Part shown: positions 43,062-52,600 of the stretch, piece by piece
Position numbering within the stretch: position 1 is the first letter of the stretch
Layout of the letters: each line of letters opens with the position of its first letter
Origin: Candidatus Hydrogenedentota bacterium
GTDB taxonomy: Bacteria; Hydrogenedentota; Hydrogenedentia; Hydrogenedentales; CAILVY01
DNA: 64,000 nucleotides
NCBI GenBank assembly: GCA_029565395.1
Contig: JAKQOG010000108.1
Location: 62,001-126,000, forward strand
Reading direction: 5' to 3'
Translations under genes and position numbers: made by a program
Notes under the pieces: generated by a model
Databases searched by the model: none
What the model was told of the DNA's origin: nothing
Seen by the model: only the letters and a program-made list of their open reading frames with translations

Positions 43062-45203
43062 TCAAGGCCAAAGCGAATTCAAGACCTCTACGGTTTCATT
43101 GACGAGAATCTGACCTCCTTCAGGGCTCACGATAAACTTGTCCGCGCTATATCCCCCGCCTTTTATGGCTTCGGCGGTAGGCAGATATCCGGACGCCGCA
43201 TCGCAGAGCTGGACCGGGAACGTCAATATGGCGCGCGTGCGCGCCTGGATGCGCAATCCATAGTCGAGAAAGAATTCGAACGGATTTGTGGCCATGGCGA
43301 TATCGCCTATCCGGAGCGCATGAAACCGCACGGGATGCACGGAATCGGTTTCGTAAAAAGGTTCTCTTGGGGGCTGGATCTCGGGCAGATCCACGTCGAT
43401 AAGGAGATGCTTGAAGGCGAGCGCAAACTTAATGTCGTTTAAGGCCGTTGGAAGGACATCGTCCACGGCATGTGTGATCCGGTTCGCTATCTCCTGACGG
43501 CGCGATATGCCTTTGCGCGCCAACATCGCCTCCTCGGCGGCTTTGCGGAACATGCGGTGCGGCGAAATGTCGCCCGCGGCCGCGCATTGCGGAAAAATAA
43601 ATATGCCCTCCCCGTGGCGCTGTTTGAGTTCCTGCCGGGTTTCATGCCAGAAATCCGCGGAGAACTGCGACAGGCTTTCCGTTTCCTGCGAAGGGCATGC
43701 AATGTTGACTATCATGCCGGTGAGGGTTTTGTCCGGTTTCCAGAAGAAGAGCAGTTGAACACCCGTATCGGCGCTTCCTTCGAATCCTGCGAAGTCCTCG
43801 CGGCTCGTGTCGCCATACATGAGGGCTGTGCCGTTAAAATACTGGGCACGGCGGTTAATGCCGACGGCGGCGGAGCCAAGCGCCCAGCTCATACCGGCGG
43901 GGGAGCGGTTCTGCCATGCCTCCACAACCGCTTGGGTAACTTGCTGAACGAAAAAATTGCCGTATTCCGAAGCGGTCATCACCCCCGCATCTTGGCTGAC
44001 ATCATATCGGCCTTTGAACGTTTCGTCGCGAAGGCCGGGGCCATCGTGCGTATGGGTGGCATTGATTATAATCTTGCCGGGATCGAGATCGGGCAATTGC
44101 GCTTTGATGGTCCCACGCACGCGGTCCGTAATACGTTTCTCGATGGAAACCAGGTCGCACGAAACCAGCACCGCTTGCTCTTTGATATCGTTGGGGCCTC
44201 GGGTTTCCAGTGCAAGCGCGGTGGCGGTAAGCGGGTCAAGAACCCCCGTGGAAATTCGTTTATGGAATTGGCCCACCAGCGCAGCAGGCTTGGGCGGGGT
44301 AATATCGATGGAGGCCCACCCTGCAAACAGCGGATCTTCGTGATTGGCTTCGGCGGCTAGCGTTTCAAGCGTTTGGGCGAACCACTTTCCGCATTCTTCG
44401 ACACGCGGCAGGTTGTTGTCCATTTCAGATTCGTATTCGACCGCAAACAGGGCCGGAGTGATCCGAAGTTCGCGGAGCGTGCGCAAGGCGAGTTCAAGCT
44501 CGCCGCATCCTTGGCCCCATGGCACGTCATGCGCGTCCATCGCGGCCACATTGAGATCCTTAAGATGGACGGCCAGGAGGCGCTTCCCCAGAATCCGGAA
44601 TGCATCGGCAGGTTTCAAGCCGGAACGCAGCCAATGCCCGGTGTCGCCACACGCGCCAATGCGCGGACCGCGCCCTTGGCAAACGCGCGCGACCTCTTCT
44701 GGATTCCAGTATCGCGAACTTCCCTTGGGGTGATTATGGATGGCAAGGTTGATATTGTATTCGTTGCAGCATCGTTCGATGACATCGAGGGCTTCGGGCG
44801 CAGGCTCAGAGACGATAAACGCCACACCGAGCTTGCGGGCAAACTCAAAAATGCGGCGGCACGCCGCTTCATCACCGGGAATGTCATGAATGTAAATGCT
44901 GGTGAGTTTCACCGTGGATTGATCGAGCTTGACGCGGATCTGCGAAATAACCTCATCAGTCAAGGCCGTGTCGAGCTTGATTTCCGCGCCGGGCATCACG
45001 CGCTGCCCCTCGAACGCTTCGATGTTTCCCATGCCAATCGAAGCAGTCTTGTCAATCGCTTCATAGAAGGAGAATTGGTTGAAACACCAGGCTGCCGTCC
45101 CAACGCGCCATCCGAAGGGCGTTTCCGCCACGGCGGCTCCAAAACAAACAAGGCAGACGACAGCCAAGAGTATGCAGACTGGGCATGGGCGGCGCGTAAT
45201 CAT
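43062..45203 (-). CDS. Secreted fusion of a sugar-epimerase-like TIM barrel with a neutral-ceramidase-like domain
   Basis: A 713-aa protein. I use ATG 45203, three bases after the upstream stop, with GGTGGAG 9 nt before it; GTG 45218 would overlap. A signal peptide covers about 1-26. Residues about 30-285 form a xylose-isomerase-like barrel (GTAAWCFNQFSFYEAIDKTA, IHNHPKG, ACGDTGHW, VHLKDL, AVEYE) with its usual metal ligands. From about 300 the neutral/alkaline ceramidase-like N-terminal domain starts (AGWASIDITPP; ATHTHDGPG as the zinc site; GINRR; CAAAGDISP). The ceramidase Ig-like C-terminal domain appears absent. Both halves look intact. It follows the Tat-exported oxidoreductase with 2-nt spacing, so the two form an operon for a sugar or polyol conversion in the periplasm. 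Confidence 0.85.
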   Translation of the reverse strand: MITRRPCPVCILLAVVCLVCFGAAVAETPFGWRVGTAAWCFNQFSFYEAIDKTASIGMGNIEAFEGQRVMPGAEIKLDTALTDEVISQIRVKLDQSTVKLTSIYIHDIPGDEAACRRIFEFARKLGVAFIVSEPAPEALDVIERCCNEYNINLAIHNHPKGSSRYWNPEEVARVCQGRGPRIGACGDTGHWLRSGLKPADAFRILGKRLLAVHLKDLNVAAMDAHDVPWGQGCGELELALRTLRELRITPALFAVEYESEMDNNLPRVEECGKWFAQTLETLAAEANHEDPLFAGWASIDITPPKPAALVGQFHKRISTGVLDPLTATALALETRGPNDIKEQAVLVSCDLVSIEKRITDRVRGTIKAQLPDLDPGKIIINATHTHDGPGLRDETFKGRYDVSQDAGVMTASEYGNFFVQQVTQAVVEAWQNRSPAGMSWALGSAAVGINRRAQYFNGTALMYGDTSREDFAGFEGSADTGVQLLFFWKPDKTLTGMIVNIACPSQETESLSQFSADFWHETRQELKQRHGEGIFIFPQCAAAGDISPHRMFRKAAEEAMLARKGISRRQEIANRITHAVDDVLPTALNDIKFALAFKHLLIDVDLPEIQPPREPFYETDSVHPVRFHALRIGDIAMATNPFEFFLDYGLRIQARTRAILTFPVQLCDAASGYLPTAEAIKGGGYSADKFIVSPEGGQILVNETVEVLNSLWP

Positions 45204-45205
45204 GG

Positions 45206-46510
45206 TCACAGGCTCCACCCGTTGTACATGGGACGTTTGAGCATGCTGTTGGCTTCGTCCTGTCCAGGGAAACGTTCAGTCTTTGGATCCCATTTAAGCT
45301 TCTTATGCGTGCGGGCTGCAATATCCGCGAGCATCCCAAGGATCGAGGCCTTATGGGCGGCGTCCACGTCCGAGACCGGATCCTTGCGGGAACGGATGCA
45401 CTGAAGCAGGTTGTTTCCATGATGCGTTGAGTCGGTAAGCGCTACGTCGGTGTCTTTGAATGCAACCTTTAACAAGGATTCGGGTTCGGCCCAGATGCCT
45501 GAGCGGTCCACGTGGACCCAGCCCGCGTCGCCGATAAAGCGGCATCCCGATTTCCGCTGGACGCTGTCGCTGAACAGCATCTTGAAGTCCCCGGCATACG
45601 TGAATGTCGCGTTCCACATGTCGACGTTGTCGGTGAAGCCCTCGTTTCGATAGGTTGCCGTGCATTCGAGTTCGAAGGAGTCATCGCCGATTTTTGGGCA
45701 GCCCCAATTGGCAATATCGAGATGATGAACGCCCCAGTTGGAGATGAATCCGGTGCAGTAATCGAAAATCAGGTACCAGTCCGGCCAGGCCACACGCCCA
45801 GGATTGTACGGCTTGTCCGGGGCGGGTCCGCGCCACATGGCCCAGTCGAATCCTTCGGGCACAGGCTGGGGATCAAGCGAGCCCTTGTATTTGGGGCGGT
45901 ACTTTGGGCCTTCCGTGGCCACCTCAACCGTATGGATCCTGCCGAGGTATCCGTTCCTGGCCAGGGTGCATGCAAGTTGAAAATCAGGCAGTGACCGCTG
46001 CCACGTACCTGTCTGAAACACACGTTTGGTTTCCCGGACCACGTCGCGGATGCGGCGGGATTCCTCCACGGATACGCCCAGGGGCTTCTCACAATACATG
46101 TCCTTGCCCGCCTTTGCCGCCGCGATGGCGATCAGAGCATGCCAGTGGTCCTGGACCGCGATCATCACGGCATCAATATCTTTGCGTGCAAGCAACTCGC
46201 GATAATCGCCGTACATGGTGCAACCGGTGTCTCCGTATTGGGCATCGACAAGCTCCTTGGCTTTTTGACGGCGGTCTTCATACGTGTCGCATACGGCGAC
46301 AACCCGGCAGTCGGGAAGGCCGAGGAACTTGTTCATGTTATCCGTGCCCATGCTGCCCACGCCGATGCACCCCAGGGTAATCTTGTTGCTTGGCGCGCTC
46401 GCGCCCTCCGCACCGAAAACCGAGCAGGGCACAATGGATGGCAGACCCAGCGCTGTACCCACAACAAGAGAATGCTTCAGAAACTGGCGGCGATTAGTTC
46501 TGGAATTCAT
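45206..46510 (-). CDS. Tat-exported Gfo/Idh/MocA-family oxidoreductase
   Basis: A 434-aa protein. The N-terminus has a twin-arginine signal (NRRQFLKHSLVVG). The Rossmann fold follows: GCIGVGSMG, then the EKP motif in MYCEKPLG and the substrate region FISNWGVHHLDIANW. The C-terminal region contains RPMYNGWSL. Such Tat-exported members carry a tightly bound cofactor and act on sugars in the periplasm, often next to TIM-barrel isomerases, as here. AAAGGAG lies 5 nt before the ATG. First gene of a two-gene operon with the epimerase/ceramidase fusion. Confidence 0.92.
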   Translation of the reverse strand: MNSRTNRRQFLKHSLVVGTALGLPSIVPCSVFGAEGASAPSNKITLGCIGVGSMGTDNMNKFLGLPDCRVVAVCDTYEDRRQKAKELVDAQYGDTGCTMYGDYRELLARKDIDAVMIAVQDHWHALIAIAAAKAGKDMYCEKPLGVSVEESRRIRDVVRETKRVFQTGTWQRSLPDFQLACTLARNGYLGRIHTVEVATEGPKYRPKYKGSLDPQPVPEGFDWAMWRGPAPDKPYNPGRVAWPDWYLIFDYCTGFISNWGVHHLDIANWGCPKIGDDSFELECTATYRNEGFTDNVDMWNATFTYAGDFKMLFSDSVQRKSGCRFIGDAGWVHVDRSGIWAEPESLLKVAFKDTDVALTDSTHHGNNLLQCIRSRKDPVSDVDAAHKASILGMLADIAARTHKKLKWDPKTERFPGQDEANSMLKRPMYNGWSL

Positions 46511-46775
46511 GGAAACTCCTTTACCGTTGATCTCCTCGTGCTACAAGAAGCACTCGGCGACATTGAAATTAGTCCGGTTTGATCGCCTTTCTCCTTCGCA
46601 CCGCAGGTGCGGAAATACCTGCTGTCACACGCGATCATACCCATACTGCAATTAAATCATATCTCCTTATCAGGGTTCCATTGGAACATCTGACTTTCAG
46701 GAACGTGAGTCCAGATTCCAACGCCGTCCGGGCTAACCATGTCCTTCCCAAGAATTTATCGAACAGGGTCTTTAT

Positions 46776-46904
46776 CAGGCATTTGCGAAATAGGCCTTTC
46801 TATCTAAAAATTAAAAGATACAGGGTAAATTACTGGCATTGCACAGCCGAATCGTTGCTTTTTCATTTACCCAGAGGAGAAAAAGGCCTATTTCGCAAAT
46901 GCCT
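46776..46904. mobile_element. MITE-like element with 23-bp perfect inverted ends
   Basis: Bases 46777-46799 and 46882-46904 are perfect inverted repeats of 23 bp (left end begins AGGCATTTGCGAAATAGG). The direct repeat CTTTAT flanks the element (46770-46775 and 46905-46910), consistent with a target duplication. Nested arms GGGTAAAT (46823-46830)/ATTTACCC (46865-46872) allow a long hairpin. It encodes no protein. It lies between the Tat oxidoreductase and the PHP-protein gene, 15 bp upstream of that gene's -35 box. Confidence 0.75.
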
Positions 46905-46918
46905 CTTTATACATGTTC

Positions 46919-46947
46919 TTGCTATTTCTTGGATTTCTCAGTAAAAT
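46919..46947 (+). promoter_or_regulatory. Promoter of the PHP-domain protein gene, next to the MITE
   Basis: TTGCTA (46919-46924), 17-bp spacer, TAAAAT (46942-46947); 4/6 and 5/6 consensus matches. Leader of about 57 nt to the ATG at 47011. Confidence 0.5.
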
Positions 46948-47010
46948 TTGGGGTGAGGGTTGCCATATCATGCTGGAAATGAGCCTGTACAACGTACTGG
47001 GGAGGTTGGA

Positions 47011-49380
47011 ATGTTTGCGTGTCATCAAAGCGCTTGGCTGAGTCTGGTAATGGCTGTATTTGTAGCGATGCCCGCCGGTGCTTTCAGCAACATGACGCTT
47101 CAAAAGACAGCGGAGGGTGCAGCCGAAGGCGTGGCACCGCCCGCCGGTTTACAGTGGATCTATTTCGCGCATCATACCCACACGGACTACAGCGATGGCC
47201 GGGACACGGTTCAGAACCGCATTTTGGAAGCAGCGAGCTTTGGGGCGGACATTGTCTCGATCACCGACCACAATACGATGCTGCAATGTCATGATCCGTG
47301 GTTCATCGAACAAGACGGATGCATTCCGATGTGCGGGGACGAATGGGGTGGCATGGGCCGGGGGCATGCCTGTGTATTAAACATGAGTGGGGATGATCCG
47401 CTCGATGTAATGCCCGACGGAACCTTGTACCCTCTGGACATCATGCTTCCGCAAATGCTGGCACGCGGCGGCACCATTTTTATCAATCACCCTTTCGACG
47501 ATGGAAATGGCTGGCCGGAGGGTTTTGCACGCGCGGGAATTTGTGGCGTGGGGGCGTGGACTACGCCCTTTCCGAACGCGGATGCCCGGGGCTGGTGGGC
47601 GGGCCATATCACCAATGGCCGCATCCTGGTGGCCATCGGAGAGAGTGACCATCACCTGGAAAAGATTCTATCCACCGCGATCAGCAATTCGCTGGTGCCC
47701 TGCAACTATGTGCTGGCGGCCAGCAAACAGCCCGCCGATGTTCAATCCGCCGTGAAAACCGGCAGGATATCGATCGCCGGATCGAAAGGAGCTGCGCGCA
47801 CGTTTGTGTGGTGTGATCAGGACGGTGACGGCGTGTATGAGACGCCCATGGGCACGAACATTGTCGTGACCCAGCCGAAACGGCTGCGTTTCCGGGCGGA
47901 AGTCTACGATGGCGCCGGATTTTTGGGAAATATCATGGTCTACTCGATGAGCGGCGGCATCAAAACCACCTTGGGCAGCGGCAGCCCCTGGCGCATCGAT
48001 TACGAAGCTGATGTCACGTCTGATACAAAGGACTTTGTGCGCGCCGAACTCAGAGGCGCCTTTGGCATTTTTCAGTCCCTCTCTAATCCCATCTACATCA
48101 ACTTTGCACCAACAGTAACGCTGACCGCTGATCCCGCGAATCCGGTAAGTGGTGCGATAGGGGTATCGGCTACGTTGAGCGCGGCGACGGCAGATTTTGG
48201 TGCGGACGACATTGCCGCAAGCAATGCAACCGTGAGCAATTTCACAGGCGGCGGCGCAAACTACAGTTTCACATTGACCCCCATCGCGAACGGTCTGTTC
48301 TCATGTTTCGTGCCGGCGGAAAGATTCTACGATGGTGTCGGCAATCCCAATCTGGCCAGTGCAACGCTCGCGCGCACCTATGAAGCCATCGTCGAAGGCC
48401 AGCCCGAAGGGATTGTTGAAGGAGAAGGCATGGCCGAGGGAGAAGGCGGACCGGAGGGCGAATTGGAAGGTGTTGTTGAAGGTGTTATCGAAGGCCAGCC
48501 CGAAGGGATTGGCGAGGGTGAAGGCATGGCCGAAGGAGAAGGCGGGCTGGAAGGCACTGGGGAAGGTGAATTGGAAGGCGCATCAGAAGGCATCCTCGAA
48601 GGCCAGTCTGAAGGGGAGGAGGAGGGTGTGCCGTCCGAAGGTCAAGCTGAAGGAATAATCGAGGGACAACCGGAAGGTTCTGTTGAAGGGGCACTGGAAG
48701 GCGATCTAGAGGGAAGTATCGAAGGGCAGCCGGAAGGGGGCGTGGAAGGCGAGGAGGAAGGGATTGTCGAGGGCGAATTGGAAGGGTTGCTTGAAGGTGA
48801 TCTGGAAGGTGTCCTCGAAGGCCAGCAAGAAGGCCAAACAGAAGGTGGAGCGGAGGGTTATACCGAAGGTGTAATAGAGGGGGTCGAAGAAGGCATTGAT
48901 GAAGGCCAACCGGAAGGCCTGATAGAAGGCGAAGCTGAAGGCTTGCCCGAAGAAGGGGCACCGGAGGAGGGGCAAGTCGAAGGTATCATGAACGAAGGGG
49001 ACACGGAAGGCGTACCTGAAGGCGAGGAAGAAGGCATAGTCTCCGAAGGCTTGCCGGAGGAGGGCCAAGCCGAAGGCGAAGGCTATCCGTTCCACACCGC
49101 CGATCAAGACCTTGACAACCTCATCAGCCTGTCGGAATTGCTGCGGGTGATCCAATTCTTCAATTCGAACGGATTCCATTGCGAGGCTGGCACGGAAGAT
49201 GGTTATGCGCCCGGACCGGGCGATCAAAGCTGCGCCCCGCATGCCAGCGACTACAATCCGCAGGATTGGCAGATAAATCTGTCCGAGTTGCTGCGCATGA
49301 TCCAGTTCTTCAATTCGGACGGGTACCATGCTTGCCCCGGCGAAGATACGGAGGACGGTTTCTGTCCCAAGCCCATGTAA
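47011..49380 (+). CDS. Secreted PHP-domain phosphoesterase-like protein with a 230-residue EGE linker and dockerin-like C-terminus
   Basis: A 789-aa protein; ATG 47011 has GGGGAGG 5-11 nt upstream and begins a Sec signal ending in PAGAFS. The PHP fold follows: metal motif HHTHTDYSDG (about 55-64), then SITDHNTM, INHPFDDG and GESDHH. All metal-ligand clusters are present, so it may be an active phosphoesterase or polysaccharide-associated hydrolase. A beta-sandwich region (about 270-455) is followed by the longest EGE linker in the window, then the dockerin-like module with EF-hand loop DQDLDNLISLSE. Substrate unknown. The MITE lies close upstream. Confidence 0.83.
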   Translation: MFACHQSAWLSLVMAVFVAMPAGAFSNMTLQKTAEGAAEGVAPPAGLQWIYFAHHTHTDYSDGRDTVQNRILEAASFGADIVSITDHNTMLQCHDPWFIEQDGCIPMCGDEWGGMGRGHACVLNMSGDDPLDVMPDGTLYPLDIMLPQMLARGGTIFINHPFDDGNGWPEGFARAGICGVGAWTTPFPNADARGWWAGHITNGRILVAIGESDHHLEKILSTAISNSLVPCNYVLAASKQPADVQSAVKTGRISIAGSKGAARTFVWCDQDGDGVYETPMGTNIVVTQPKRLRFRAEVYDGAGFLGNIMVYSMSGGIKTTLGSGSPWRIDYEADVTSDTKDFVRAELRGAFGIFQSLSNPIYINFAPTVTLTADPANPVSGAIGVSATLSAATADFGADDIAASNATVSNFTGGGANYSFTLTPIANGLFSCFVPAERFYDGVGNPNLASATLARTYEAIVEGQPEGIVEGEGMAEGEGGPEGELEGVVEGVIEGQPEGIGEGEGMAEGEGGLEGTGEGELEGASEGILEGQSEGEEEGVPSEGQAEGIIEGQPEGSVEGALEGDLEGSIEGQPEGGVEGEEEGIVEGELEGLLEGDLEGVLEGQQEGQTEGGAEGYTEGVIEGVEEGIDEGQPEGLIEGEAEGLPEEGAPEEGQVEGIMNEGDTEGVPEGEEEGIVSEGLPEEGQAEGEGYPFHTADQDLDNLISLSELLRVIQFFNSNGFHCEAGTEDGYAPGPGDQSCAPHASDYNPQDWQINLSELLRMIQFFNSDGYHACPGEDTEDGFCPKPM
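48391..49083 (+). repeat. Long Glu-Gly low-complexity tract (EGE linker)
   Basis: About 690 bp of degenerate gaaggc-type triplet pairs encode about 230 residues made almost only of E, G, P, Q, V, I and L in EGxxEG steps. Antisense frames give artefactual Pro/Ser-rich ORFs. Similar but shorter tracts occur at 32242-32412 and 38976-39213. Confidence 0.85.
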
Positions 49381-49546
49381 CTGCTGGAGGGTTGGGAAGA
49401 GACCTATAACGGCCAAGCCAAAGGGCTGGTGGATTCTGAACAGACTTCCACGACCGTGCAATTCAGCAATAGTTGGCTGGGTTATAAAAGTGGTTTTGGG
49501 AATGTCCTTGCTCTTCAGCTTCTATTCTAATTAATGCGCCCGTTTC

Positions 49547-49591
49547 AAAAAAAAGGCAGGAATCCAGGCATGTTCGCCGGAGATTCCTGCC
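49547..49591 (-). terminator. Rho-independent terminator of the vWA/HEFGH protein gene
   Basis: Read on the minus strand: GGCAGGAATC (from 49591) pairs perfectly with GATTCCTGCC (to 49555), loop 17 nt, then eight T. It starts 18 nt after the stop of the gene ending at 49609. Confidence 0.88.
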
Positions 49592-49608
49592 CAACTGATC
49601 ACAGGGTG

Positions 49609-52600
49609 TTATTGTTTTGACGGTGCCGGCTGATAAGACCGTATATTTCGCATGCATAGCAATACGGCCGCCATGACAATCAGAAGCAGTGCGTCACCAG
49701 CATCCGGTTTTGGAAAGCCCGTGCTTATTGTTCCCGCTCCGCCATTGCATCGCGTGCGGCTGGGCGCCGCATTAATCGTTATTGTGACCGTGTCGGGCTG
49801 ACTTAATGCGCCATTATTGTCTTCCACGATCAGTGTAAATGTATATTCACCCTGGCCAAGCGTGACGGTGGGTCCGGCCACATCGTCAGGATCCGGCGTT
49901 CCCGACCAATGGTAGGCCACAATAGTGCCGTCAGAATCAGAGGAGGCGCTTCCATTCAGAACGACATTTATTGTGTCATTTTCCAGTGTAAGGGTCTGGT
50001 CGTCACCAGCATTCGCCACAGGGGCGGCGTTTACATTGCTTACCTCGAACGCGTCGAGGGCGGCTGCCACTTCACTGCCGGTCGTTATCATAACATCACG
50101 GAACCCCATCTCGGCCAAGCTTGCGATAGTGATATTAAGTTCAGCTTCGGTGGCGCTTATGATGGTGGTGGAGTTAACGGTGATCCCGCCGCCGCTAAAG
50201 CTCCCCACGGACACACCATTAACAAAGTGGGTGCTTGTGCCTGTGACCGTGATGTTGAGGGAGGTGCCGGGCGTTCCAGTGGCAGGATCAATAGTATCGA
50301 TTTTCGCAACCGTCTCAGCCAGGGTCTTCGTCACCACGAGGAACGGTCCTACGATACTTTCATCCGCGTATTCACTGGAACTCGTCGTATTAACCGACAC
50401 GCTGCGATAACCGAGTACGGCATCCGCGGCAATGGTGATATTGGCTACACCCTCCGTAAGACTGGTGGGCGTAAACGAATTGACGGTTATCCCTGTTCCA
50501 AAGTCTGCCATGGAGGTGCCATCGAAATGGGTGTTGGCAGCGGTTACAATCACATCCAGCGTTTCATCCGTGCCGCCTTGTGCGGGAGAGACACTGACAA
50601 TTGTCGGCACATACAGGACATCCTCGACCTGGAAAATGCCCCTGCCGACGGCCTCTTCCGTGTTTTCAACTCCTAGCTCCGTGGTGATGGTTACATCGCG
50701 GAATCCCAATTCCGCGTCCGGGGCAATAGTGATGTTGGCTTGGTATTTGGTTGCCGATAGTGTGGCGCCCGAGTTTATCGTTACACCGCCGCCGCTGATA
50801 GCGAGTTGGCTGGTGGCATTGAAATTGGTGCTGGAAGCAGTGATTAAAATATTCAGGCTCGAACCACGGTTGCCTTGCGGCGGATTCACATCGGGAATGG
50901 AAGGGAATGCCGCGCCGGTCATAATGCTCAAGGCTACATTGTTAAAACGAGTGGGAGATCCCGCGTTTACCTCTGGAACAAACGAAAAGATGCCTGCTGT
51001 CTCCGCGGCAATCGAAGAAAAGACCGCTATAGCGCCGGTGGGATACACTTCCGGGGGGATTACAGGCGAAATACAGTCCGGACCGTCGCACTCCGGTGGC
51101 GTCTTGATCGGATCAATCTCATCAAGGCAGTTGCCCTCGTTACAGTGAGGCGGAATGAAATACGGGACGCCGGTCGAGGTCGTGAAGTACGTTCCCCGTT
51201 TCCAGCTTTCACTGCAGCTCGCCGAAAGCAGGACGTCAACTCGGATGCCCTTGGCGCGCAGAGCGGCGATAGTAGAGGAAATATTCAGTCCTGCATGGGC
51301 GTCCGCGTCTGTGGCGAATAATATCCGCCCGCCGCGAATGGTATTCTTTGATGCCAGGTTAAGCGCTTCCACAGACGCTTCCGGGCAGTCGTCCCCCCAA
51401 GAAGCGTACAGGCTGCTGACAACGGACTGTATTGCACTCAGATCTTTTGACACAATGCGGGATGTCACATCATCTTTGAACGTGATCACATTTACCACAA
51501 CGGAGGCTGACGACGCGACAAGATCCGCGACAAATGCGGTCAGTGCGCTCCGCACGCCGCCGATTTCCTCCGTCATACTACCCGTATCATCGATAACAAA
51601 AGCGATGTCCGCTCCCCCAATGGTTCGCGCACAACTGATGTAGGTTCCAGTTGCCGGGGCGGAGGTGTTGCGGCCTTTGACCACCCACTTAATGATGTCA
51701 CCACTGCCCAGAATGGTGGCCCATTCTTCTCCGGTCGGCGTCCATGGCGGCCCGTCCACTTCCGGTGATGTAAAATACAGCGTGGTAAAATCCGCATTCC
51801 AGAACTCCACCGTAAACTTGTTCAGCAGAAAAGAGGGGCCGGCGCCGTTCTTATTCCAATTGAAGGCAGGGGGCGGGGCGGCAGGGGAAAAGACCTCGCC
51901 GTCGAGGGGGTTGGTGGGCTCCGGGGATACTTTGTGATCCATGAAAATACCGCCATAACTGACTTTTTGCAGCATACTGGCGCCTGATATCAGTTGATTC
52001 CAAAAAGCGGACAAGGTGGTGGCGCCGGCATCATGCGCTGTCCTGTAAACAGTGTATGCACCGAGCGTAACCTCGTCATTGCCATCCGTCGTGGAATCGT
52101 AAAGATCATATAGAATGCGCTGAACCGCGAGTTCGTGGTCTTCTCCCAGGCTGGCAAGGGATCCTATGGTGTCCAGATCGTAATCAATCGATGAATAACT
52201 GGGCGAGTAACGCGTGTCACCTACACGGGGAATGTTGAGGGAACTTGCATTTTGTTGAATCTGACCGGTGGTGCCGAAATATGTCGCAAAACCCTCATCC
52301 CAGGCAAGGTGCGTGCCATCGTTCTTGCCCCTGTCTTCAGCGGCATTGGTATCAATATAATGCGTTCCGCCCGGATTGTCCTCTATGTTTACCGTATCCG
52401 TGAAGTAGTGGCCGAATTCATGATGAATCACGTCCCATTCCACCCAGGCAATTCCCCGGATGTTTAGCTTTGATCCATCATAGAAGGATGCCGTGCCGCC
52501 TATAGGGAACAGCGTATCAATCCTAGGCAGAGTATATGCAATGCTAGGCGTATACGAAGCAATGGTCACCAGAGCATCATGGACAGAAAAGGCTTTATTG

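Noticed and set aside
48391-49083. CRISPR-like repeat array
   Set aside because: The repetition is codon-level low complexity without constant repeats and unique spacers, and stays in one reading frame.
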